In this document: positions 7,802 to 14,188 of the stretch, piece after piece
Numbering within the stretch: the first letter of the stretch is position 1
Layout of the letters: the number at the start of each line of letters is the position of its first letter
NCBI GenBank assembly: GCA_018242685.1
Contig: JAFEBM010000056.1
Coordinates: 1-33,528 of the forward strand
Origin: Nitrospira sp.
Lineage (GTDB): Bacteria > Nitrospirota > Nitrospiria > Nitrospirales > Nitrospiraceae
DNA: 33,528 nt
Direction of reading: 5' to 3'
Notes under the pieces: generated by a model
What the model was told of the DNA's origin: nothing
What the model saw: only the letters and a program-made list of their open reading frames with translations
Database searches by the model: none
Translations under genes and position numbers: made by a program

Positions 7802-7955
7802 GAACATTTTTCTGGGGAATGGAAGACTCCTCTACAAGCTGACAAACCAGACTGCACTGACGCTATCCTTTCAGCGGGGGCAGCGTCAGCAAAATTTCCA
7901 CCAGACACACGATCACAACACCAACGTTGGAGTAGGGGTCATCCATCGGTTTTAG
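7797..7955 (+). pseudogene. displaced C-terminal end of the beta-barrel gene
   Basis: In the frame reached by skipping one G, the sequence reads 'HENIFLGNGRLLYKL' and 'TALTLSFQRGQRQQNF' and ends 'NTNVGVGVIHRF' with a stop at 7953-7955. It contains two or three further amphipathic strands and a C-terminal Phe, the signal recognised by the BAM machinery in barrel proteins. It has no start signal of its own, so it is best read as the missing end of the 6938 gene. Its stop region overlaps the end of the convergent Slp gene by 17 bases. Confidence 0.75.
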
Positions 7956-8535
7956 CATCAGCACCGGTTGACAAACTGTCTCCTTTGCCTTCTTCCTGAC
8001 AGAAGATTCGTTTTTCCAGCGGATAATATCCCATCGAGCCTTGGTAGGTAATATTGTCGATTTCGCTCCCTTGAGTCTTCCAGATATCAAGACATTGCGC
8101 GTGAAGGTGCGGGATTACCCTCGGCATCCTGCCGATCGTTTCTGGTCTGGCCCTGTCCGTCGTTCCGACTACGGCAAGCTGATTGCCAACCTGCAACGCG
8201 TCGGCGTCTGGAAAGCCGTTAAAATCGATCGCGAATTCGAAGGAGCCTTCTCGTCTCACATTCGCAGGACCATACCCTAGATATTTGTCGATTGGCTGCT
8301 CCTCGGCGAGAATGACGACACCTTCTGGCTTTCGAATAACTTGCGTGATGTGCCCTCCCAATTGCACTTTATGGGAGCTGAAGTTGGCGCCGGACGGGTA
8401 GGATGTTTGCTCTTTCCACGCTTTGACGGCAACCGTGTCAGTTTCGATATCTTTCGTGATTTGCGGAGGAAACACGGGTGGAGTTGTGCAGGCGACCAAT
8501 AATACGCACATCACAAACAGTCCTATTGGACGCAT
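7939..8535 (-). CDS. Slp-family outer-membrane lipoprotein (copy B, intact)
   Basis: A 198-residue lipoprotein. The start is the ATG at 8535, preceded by AGGAGG, rather than the upstream ATG of the open frame. The signal peptide 'MRPIGLFVMCVLLVAC' gives lipidated Cys16. The mature part contains 'ITKDIETDTVAVKAW', 'KVQLGGHITQVIRKPEG' and 'GNQLAVVGTT', the OB-fold-like pattern of the Slp (starvation-inducible lipoprotein) family found in the outer membrane. It follows the SPFH copy B gene by about 95 bases on the same strand and is probably co-transcribed. The Gly/Lys/Asp-rich tail after 'RIFCQEEG' is not part of the conserved domain. The exact role of Slp proteins is not well established. Confidence 0.85.
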   Translation of the reverse strand: MRPIGLFVMCVLLVACTTPPVFPPQITKDIETDTVAVKAWKEQTSYPSGANFSSHKVQLGGHITQVIRKPEGVVILAEEQPIDKYLGYGPANVRREGSFEFAIDFNGFPDADALQVGNQLAVVGTTDRARPETIGRMPRVIPHLHAQCLDIWKTQGSEIDNITYQGSMGYYPLEKRIFCQEEGKGDSLSTGADAKTDG

Positions 8536-8631
8536 GTGAGCCTCCTTTCTGAGGTCAACCGAAGGAGAGAAGGAATTCTTGTCTCGTATTTTTGAATGAA
8601 TTCCATTGAGTCGTGATTGCATGGCTGAATC

Positions 8632-9282
8632 TCAGTGTCGGGCACGAAAATCCTCATGCGACGAAGCCGTTGCCCGATCAGTTTCAGGGTTGATCGAACG
8701 CGACACATTTTGCTTGTCTGGCAGCAATACCAACTTGGAGTTTGAGCTGTCGTAGAGCTTGAACCTGAGGTACTCCGGCTTGAGATCGGCCATGGCGACG
8801 CTCGCCACTTGGACATGACGGTCTTTGAGTTTTTCAACCACCACCGCCTCCACCTCGCTGGCTATTTCAGCACTGTGCTCCAGCACAGTAACCATGGGGT
8901 AATTGGAGACAACGCTCCGGACGGCGGCCAGTAACTCGCGTTTGGCGACACGAGGATAGAAATCTGGTCCGATTTCCTTGGCCAGGAAATACAGCTCTTC
9001 GGGAATCGGTCTCATGACAACGACGGTCTTGAGGGTGACCGGCAGGTCATCCGAGCTTAGGGCATCGATGGTTTCGGTGTAACTGCGCCATCGTACGTTG
9101 TACAGGTAGATTTGGTTCCATGGCGCCCGCCAATAGAATCCACTCTTAAGTGGTTCGGCGCTCAGACCACCGGTCAAGGGATTCCACCGTACGCCCCGCT
9201 GACCTGGTTCGACGGTGGTCCCACAGGCTTGCAGGGAGAGCAATACCATGACAAGCAGCATAGCCTTCGTAAGATTGCGCAT
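8632..9282 (-). CDS. SPFH-domain lipoprotein lacking the coiled coil (copy B)
   Basis: A 216-residue paralogue of the 3453-4334 protein, collinear along its length: lipobox SLQAC (Cys20), 'GTTVEPGQRGVRW', 'SGFYWRAPWNQIYLYNV', 'MRPIPEELYFLAKEIGPDFY' and the shared end 'EYLRFKLYDSSNSKLVLLPD'. Compared with copy A exactly 77 residues are missing between 'VAMAD' and 'EYLRFKL', precisely the coiled-coil stretch; 'LKP' stands at the junction. The deletion is in frame, so a shortened protein should still be made from the start after CAGGAGG. In SPFH proteins the coiled coil mediates oligomerisation, so this form may not assemble normally. It is followed by the intact slp gene. Confidence 0.85.
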   Translation of the reverse strand: MRNLTKAMLLVMVLLSLQACGTTVEPGQRGVRWNPLTGGLSAEPLKSGFYWRAPWNQIYLYNVRWRSYTETIDALSSDDLPVTLKTVVVMRPIPEELYFLAKEIGPDFYPRVAKRELLAAVRSVVSNYPMVTVLEHSAEIASEVEAVVVEKLKDRHVQVASVAMADLKPEYLRFKLYDSSNSKLVLLPDKQNVSRSINPETDRATASSHEDFRARH

Positions 9283-9452
9283 GGTCCCTCCTGCTCGCGC
9301 GAACGTGGACTTCCGATTACTCTAGCGAGATTTCATCCTTTCAACCGAATGACTTTCACTCCCCTGTTCGCTTGCGTCTTTGCTTGATAGATCCTTCTTG
9401 AGGACCACAACCCCCTTGCAAATTGCTTCGGAAAGTCAGACTTATTATATGG

Positions 9453-9606
9453 ACAGCAAGATACGAGCCCTAACCAACGGAATTGCACGATCATTAAGAT
9501 GTTGATTATATTTAACAATTCACTATAACTATCTTGAAACATATACTCATCAGTCGGATTGATTTTTAAAATCGCACTGTGTACAGTGTGCATAATCGCT
9601 CTGTTT
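9453..9606 (+). repeat. noncoding repeat, copy B (partner at 6391-6550)
   Basis: It shares with 6391-6550, in order, 'AGCAAGATA', a TAACCA/CAACCA block, an ATTGCAC/ACTGCAC block, an AT-rich stretch with ATGTTG, and a strongly conserved core: GGATTGATTTT, AAATCGCACTGTGTAC, TGTGC and CGCTC. Orientation is the same in both. It lies 170-325 bp upstream of the SPFH copy B start and about 190 bp upstream of the carbonic anhydrase start. Confidence 0.65.
9575..9588. promoter_or_regulatory. perfect inverted repeat CACTGT-GT-ACAGTG, possible operator
   Basis: Two 6-bp arms that are exact reverse complements around a 2-bp centre, inside the conserved core of the duplicated noncoding segment. The other copy at 6511 keeps the left arm CACTGT-GT-AC but has a degraded right arm. 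The shape suits a dimeric DNA-binding regulator. No binding protein is known. Confidence 0.4.
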
Positions 9607-9798
9607 TTATATACAAACGCGTGTAGGAGAAGCTCCAACAGTTAAAAGAAGCTGGATGAGCAGAGCATCCGAAGGCTCACACTCATCCAAAGGTGCTTCT
9701 GTCCCGTCACCGGTACCGTTTCATGATTTGTGGATTGATAAACCCAAACTGTGACAGATGATCAATTGATAGAGAAGTTATAGGGGAGGGGACTGGTT

Positions 9799-10716
9799 AT
9801 GGAGACATTCTCTTTGCAGAGCACAGCAATCGCGGATACCCTGTTGCTCAACAGGGCTTTGACGAGGATGGTGATTCGGATCATAGTGATAACGCTCGCG
9901 TTGTCGCTGCCGGCGTGCCTGCACGCAGGAGAGACGGGACATAGCACATGGGGCTATGACGGGGATCATGGACCGCTTCATTGGGGCAAGCTCGGGCCGG
10001 AATCCTCCCTCTGTGAAAAGGGCATGAACCAATCACCGATCGATCTGTTGCGCACCCGCAAGACGACACTCGACGACATCCAGTTTTCCTATAGAGATGC
10101 TCCGTTCCATGTGGTGAATAATGGACATACACTGCAAGAAGTCGAACCGCTTTCAGAAACGGCCAAGTCCCGTTACCCCAAGCACGGCCAAACGGTGCTC
10201 CATTTTGACAAGGACAGCACGATCGTGTTTGACGAAGACCTCTACTTGCTTGAACAATTTCATTTCCATACCCCGAGTGAACACACGGTAGATCATAAAC
10301 ACTACCCGATGGAACTGCATCTGGTGCACCACAATGAGCGGCATGAAGTGGCGGTGGTTGCCGTCTTCATGGAGGAGGGGAAACACAATCCGTTTTTCGA
10401 GACATTTTTGGAGCATGCTCCAACCAAGGTCGGGGAAGTCATGGATGACCATAACCATTCCGTCAATCCGATAACTCTCTTACCCGAACGGCGCTCCTAC
10501 TATCTATACTCGGGATCCTTCACCACTCCACCCTGTTCAGAAGGTGTCATCTGGATGATCTTGCACGATCCCATCGAAGTCTCCGCTGAACAGATCCAGA
10601 AATTCCGCGCGCTCGTGGGACACGATAATGTGCGACCGACGCAACCTTTGCATAAGCGCTTCGTGCTGGAGACGAATTTCGCAAATACAAATACAACGAC
10701 CGCGACGAAGAAGTGA
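9799..10716 (+). CDS. alpha-class carbonic anhydrase, exported
   Basis: A 305-residue protein starting after the strong site GGGGAGGGG. An unusually long N-terminal stretch precedes the signal peptide ('MVIRIIVITLALSLPACLHA', residues 24-43), probably cut after LHA; an internal ATG at 9868 is an alternative start. The mature part begins 'STWGYDGDHGPLHWG' and contains 'NQSPIDL' and 'QFHFHTPSEH' with zinc ligands His155 and His157. 'MELHLVHH' supplies the third ligand, His174, and 'GSFTTPPCSEGV' is present. These are the hallmarks of alpha-carbonic anhydrases, which interconvert CO2 and bicarbonate, here in the periplasm. It stands alone on the plus strand. Confidence 0.95.
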   Translation: METFSLQSTAIADTLLLNRALTRMVIRIIVITLALSLPACLHAGETGHSTWGYDGDHGPLHWGKLGPESSLCEKGMNQSPIDLLRTRKTTLDDIQFSYRDAPFHVVNNGHTLQEVEPLSETAKSRYPKHGQTVLHFDKDSTIVFDEDLYLLEQFHFHTPSEHTVDHKHYPMELHLVHHNERHEVAVVAVFMEEGKHNPFFETFLEHAPTKVGEVMDDHNHSVNPITLLPERRSYYLYSGSFTTPPCSEGVIWMILHDPIEVSAEQIQKFRALVGHDNVRPTQPLHKRFVLETNFANTNTTTATKK

Positions 10717-10943
10717 CTTTTGGTTGCGAATCTCTCGGAGGTCTCAGAGTGTACGCAATGGCTCCAAGGGACGGATTATCGATCTTCAGAGACTTTAGAC
10801 ACGCTCATTCGTCGATACCGTTGCCGACAAGAGAGGCTGTACGCCTTCACCCACGGGTGAGATGAAGAACAGTGCTTGAGCGCCAACAGCTACTCATTGA
10901 CTTACCTGAACGAACCGCCTAATCACTAGTTTATGAGGCAGTC

Positions 10944-11711
10944 ATGCGGCAAGCGAGCAATCAGCCAACACGTACGTTTACGGGTATCATCAGCATCTCG
11001 GTCTTCGTCTGGAGTCTACTTCTAAGCGCGGTTGCCTTTGCGCAGGCCTCTTCGACATTCAACCAGGACTTTCGCCTGTGGACACCGACCTTTCTCACCG
11101 TGAAGCTTCCGTCGTCGTTTTTCGCCTACATGGAAGTCAATCCGCGCTTCGCCGATCTCGACGATTCCGGAAAAATCGATCAGCTCCTTCTCCGTCCGGC
11201 GCTAGGCTATCAATTGACGGAGAATGTGTCTATCTGGCAAGGATACGCCTGGGTCGGCAACTTTAATCAGAGGCATACACCGCCTCAATCACCTTTCTTC
11301 GAAGAGAGTCGAATTTATCAGCAGATCAACTATACGAGCAAGTTAGAGTCCTTTAAGATTCTCAGCCGTTTCCGCCTTGAGGAACGCTGGATCGAGCATG
11401 CAGACGGTACGGCGCTGCGATTCCGTCTGATGGTGAGAGGGTCCTATCCATTGCCCATTGCTCCGGAATGGGCACTCGTGGCTTACGACGAAGTCTTTGT
11501 CAATCTGAACAAGGTTGGTGTAGCTCAGGGTAAAGGACCAGACGCCGGGTTCGACCAAAACCGGTTCTTTGTGGGCATCAACCGGACGTTTGGAAAACAT
11601 TTCAACATGGACGCCGGTTACCAAAATCAGCTCCTTAACAGCAGGTCGATTCCGAATCTCGCGAACCAGATGAACCATGTCATTTTATTGAATTTCTACA
11701 TCAACCTGTAG
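10944..11711 (+). CDS. DUF2490-type outer-membrane protein
   Basis: A 255-residue protein with a signal peptide (hydrophobic stretch 'IISISVFVWSLLLSAVAFAQ', cut after about residue 37 at AFA-QA). The mature part starts 'SSTFNQDFRLWTPTFLTVKL' and shows repeated beta-strands with family-typical blocks: 'RPALGYQLTENVSIWQGYAW', 'EESRIYQQINYT', 'RFRLEERW' and 'FVGINRTFG'. It ends in 'HVILLNFYINL', as expected for a small beta-barrel. This matches my memory of the DUF2490 family, whose function is unknown. The ATG is preceded by GAGG six bases away. It has no co-oriented partner within 200 bp. Confidence 0.85.
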   Translation: MRQASNQPTRTFTGIISISVFVWSLLLSAVAFAQASSTFNQDFRLWTPTFLTVKLPSSFFAYMEVNPRFADLDDSGKIDQLLLRPALGYQLTENVSIWQGYAWVGNFNQRHTPPQSPFFEESRIYQQINYTSKLESFKILSRFRLEERWIEHADGTALRFRLMVRGSYPLPIAPEWALVAYDEVFVNLNKVGVAQGKGPDAGFDQNRFFVGINRTFGKHFNMDAGYQNQLLNSRSIPNLANQMNHVILLNFYINL

Positions 11712-12043
11712 AACCTTGCGTGAGGAGCCGGTCCGTGATGGAGGCAGAGAAGCTTCCCCTTACCAACGGCAGAAGGACATGTAGTCGATCAGTCCGCCAA
11801 CGTGAACCGGTCAGCTTGGGTGTATCGAGCTTAGGGTAAGCTAGGTTCATTCTTGGTGCCTTGGAGATCCTCAGCACCGGACTGTCGCGGCAAGCGATCT
11901 CTCTCCATGTATCTTCTCCCTCACCGTGCTCCATCGTCAGGCTGAGCCGATCTTCTCTAGGTCAAATCTTGTACCCCTCCCGTACGAGAAACGCTAGGAG
12001 CCACTTCTGGAAATTTCCGTTACCCTTCTTCATGAGCTTCGTG
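11712..12043. other. convergent intergenic region, no gene seen
   Basis: The gap between the DUF2490-type gene and the convergent DUF4118 gene. Frames across it (11701-11934 minus, 11861-12088 plus) lack ribosome-binding sites and protein-like composition. It contains the small perfect hairpin listed at 11828-11842. Confidence 0.6.
11828..11842. terminator. small hairpin AGCTTA-GGG-TAAGCT, possible terminator
   Basis: A perfect 6-bp stem with a 3-base loop between two convergent genes. It lacks a proper run of T on either side, so terminator function is only suggested by position. Confidence 0.25.
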
Positions 12044-12553
12044 CTACAACCTACGCTGACGTTGAGAAGGGGGTGCGCTTTTCGTTGATTCGACATGCGC
12101 CGGCTCGTCTTCAGTCTGTCTATGGCGATCCATTTCTAGTCGTAGTTCTTGCGTCATTTCTTCCGTTTTCCTCCAAGCCCATCGCCAGGTTTGTGCAAAG
12201 CCAACCAGCGCGAAACTGATCGTCAAGTACATGGCAATCCCGGCTTGATCTTCCAGATCTGTAAAGCTCAGTGCGTAACGGGGATGAAGGAAAACCCAAT
12301 TGGCAATCAGTCCGCCCAAGACAACAGCCACCAACGAAGGTCCTATCCCGCCATACCAAGTGGTGACCGCTATTGCAACGAGGAACGCGGCATAGGCTAG
12401 GCGGTCGCCGAGGTACGCATCAAGAGATAACCGCAGGAGAAAGGCGAGGAGCGTCGCGCCGATAGCGACGCCATACCCTAGACCCCGTTGCGCGATAGAT
12501 GGAATCACCCTTTTCGCCAGACGCGGCGGGTGTTTTGAAGGGTATAAGATCAT
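12044..12553 (-). CDS. stand-alone DUF4118-like membrane protein
   Basis: A 169-residue protein with about four transmembrane helices between residues 25 and 125 ('GVAIGATLLAFLLRLSL', 'AYAAFLVAIAVTTWYGG', 'GPSLVAVVLGGLIANWVF', 'IAMYLTISFALVGFAQTW'). A charged cytoplasmic tail rich in Glu, Arg and Gln follows. The arrangement and the 'WYGGIGPSLVAVVLGGL' / 'NWVFLHPRY' blocks match the DUF4118 region that precedes the kinase core in KdpD and many hybrid kinases. No kinase domain follows here, so the protein is a membrane module alone. Its tail ('WRKTEEMTQELRLEMDRHRQ') could be the start of a lost signalling helix. The ATG has no strong ribosome-binding site. Confidence 0.72.
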   Translation of the reverse strand: MILYPSKHPPRLAKRVIPSIAQRGLGYGVAIGATLLAFLLRLSLDAYLGDRLAYAAFLVAIAVTTWYGGIGPSLVAVVLGGLIANWVFLHPRYALSFTDLEDQAGIAMYLTISFALVGFAQTWRWAWRKTEEMTQELRLEMDRHRQTEDEPAHVESTKSAPPSQRQRRL

Positions 12554-12624
12554 AGGGAACAGCCACTAGAGCATACGACAACAGCCCGGCTAATGGAAGC
12601 AGGAGAAGTGAGTTTCCTAAAATC

Positions 12625-12729
12625 TTACCGAGCCGGCGCTACTGCGACATCTGGTTTGGCGCCTTCGGTCTGCATCTTAAGAGGCGACACTTTATAGCTG
12701 AGGATCAGCCACAATCGGAAGAACTTCAT
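12625..12729 (-). CDS. doubtful 34-residue ORF
   Basis: A short frame beginning MKFFRLWLILSYKV and ending in 'DVAVAPAR'. The hydrophobic start could anchor it in the membrane. GAGGG abuts the ATG directly, which is too close for normal initiation. It sits between the sigma54 operon and the DUF4118 gene. Chance is a fair explanation. Confidence 0.18.
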   Translation of the reverse strand: MKFFRLWLILSYKVSPLKMQTEGAKPDVAVAPAR

Positions 12730-12790
12730 CCCTCGCGGAGGTTTTCAACGCCGGGATGATCTATTGAGCTCGGTGAAGGAGAAGGGAACT

Positions 12791-14185
12791 TTACCTTGGT
12801 GAATCCGCGAGCTTTTTCAAACGCCGGTCCAACGAGAATCGGGTGAGGCCAAGTTGCTTGGCCGCCAAGCTTTTGTTGTAATCCGCCAGCCGTAGGACTT
12901 CCTCAATGATGGATTCCTCGATTCGTTCCAGGGTGTGCTTTCCGACTTGCATCTCAATGCGAATCAGCCGCTCGGCCCCTTGAGAAACCGACATGGTGGT
13001 CTGCCCGACATGTTCATGTAGTTCTCGCGGGAGATAGTTCGCCGTCAAGGTTTGTCCCGAACAGAAAATCATGGCTCGTTCGAGGGTGTTTTCAAGTTCT
13101 CGAATATTACCTGGATATTGATATCGCTCCAACATTGCACGAGCTTCTGAGTCCAATTCGGGGACAGGTTTACCGAATTCCCGCGCAAAACGCACGATCG
13201 TCTTCCGGCAGAGGGGTATTATGTCCTCAAATCTCTTACGAAGCGGAGGGATCTCAAATGCGACGACATTGAGACGAAAATAGAGATCTTCTCGAAAGGC
13301 TCCCCGTTCCACCTCCTTCTTGATTTCTCGGTTCGTCGCCGTGATGAGGCGGAAATCCGCCCCGAGATCATCAGTTCCCCCGAGCCGCCTGAATGATCGC
13401 TCTTGAATCACTCGCAGCAACTTTGCTTGCATCGTCAGATCGAGATCCCCGATCTCGTCAAGAAACAGCGTGCCGCCTTCCGCCTTTTCGAGCAAGCCGA
13501 GCTTGCGCTGGTTGGCGCCGGTAAAGGCTCCCCGCTCATACCCGAACAATTCACTCTCAAAGAGCTCCTTGGGAATCGCGGTGCAGTTGACCCCCACGAA
13601 CGGGCCCGACGCTCTCGGCCCATTGTGATGGATAACCCTTGCCAGGAACTCTTTCCCTGTTCCTGTCTCGCCCAGCAACATCACGGTCGGTTTTGGATTC
13701 TCCGCCACTTCTCGGACTTGTTCGAGCAATTGTTTCATCGCGCGGCTGTGAGCCTCGACGTTATTGAGATGATAGCGGTTGGTCTGTCCATCAAGCTCCG
13801 ATTCCAAGCGACGGCGGAGCTTCAAGATCTCGATCGCACGGGCAACGACCGCCTCCACTCCTTCAAGATCGACCGTTTTGATCAAGAAATCGTACGCTCC
13901 CAATTTCATGGCTTCCACCGCATCCTGCACCGTCCCATACGCGGTCAACATGATGACGAGGGCGGAAGGAGCCAGTTGACGCACGTGTTTGAGAGCATCA
14001 AGGCCGCTGATGCCGGGCATTTTCAGATCGAGCAGCACAAGTTCGGGAAGCTTGTGCTCAAGCTCTTGCAACAACACCTCGCCCGATTCATAGCCGGTCG
14101 CGAAATGTCCTTGTCTGATCAGCCGCTTGACGATGGCCGTGCGAATAACTTGTTCGTCGTCGACCACAAACACCACGGTATGCAT
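12791..14185 (-). CDS. NtrC-family sigma54-dependent response regulator (RR2, complete)
   Basis: A 464-residue protein with three domains. The receiver at 1-120 has phospho-acceptor Asp53 in LLDLKMPG and Lys103 in 'DFLIKTVD'. The AAA+ sigma54-interaction domain at about 143-375 has Walker A GETGTGKE (172-179), intact GAFTGA (219-224) and Walker B TLFLDE. A C-terminal Fis-type helix-turn-helix contains 'SLAAKQLGLTRFSLDRRL'. It should activate sigma54 promoters when phosphorylated, most likely by the kinase encoded just upstream, whose stop codon lies 3 bases before this ATG. The AAAGGG of its ribosome-binding site lies in the end of the kinase gene. Target promoters are not evident in the window. 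Confidence 0.93.
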   Translation of the reverse strand: MHTVVFVVDDEQVIRTAIVKRLIRQGHFATGYESGEVLLQELEHKLPELVLLDLKMPGISGLDALKHVRQLAPSALVIMLTAYGTVQDAVEAMKLGAYDFLIKTVDLEGVEAVVARAIEILKLRRRLESELDGQTNRYHLNNVEAHSRAMKQLLEQVREVAENPKPTVMLLGETGTGKEFLARVIHHNGPRASGPFVGVNCTAIPKELFESELFGYERGAFTGANQRKLGLLEKAEGGTLFLDEIGDLDLTMQAKLLRVIQERSFRRLGGTDDLGADFRLITATNREIKKEVERGAFREDLYFRLNVVAFEIPPLRKRFEDIIPLCRKTIVRFAREFGKPVPELDSEARAMLERYQYPGNIRELENTLERAMIFCSGQTLTANYLPRELHEHVGQTTMSVSQGAERLIRIEMQVGKHTLERIEESIIEEVLRLADYNKSLAAKQLGLTRFSLDRRLKKLADSPR

Positions 14186-14188
14186 GGA

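Larger units (their letters stand above)
9283..9798. other. divergent intergenic region between SPFH copy B and carbonic anhydrase
   Basis: About 515 bp without a gene. The part next to the SPFH start resembles the region upstream of SPFH copy A (4335-4385), extending the duplication. The middle holds the noncoding repeat at 9453-9606. The last part carries the strong ribosome-binding site (GGGGAGGGG) of the carbonic anhydrase gene. Promoters were not resolved. Confidence 0.6.
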
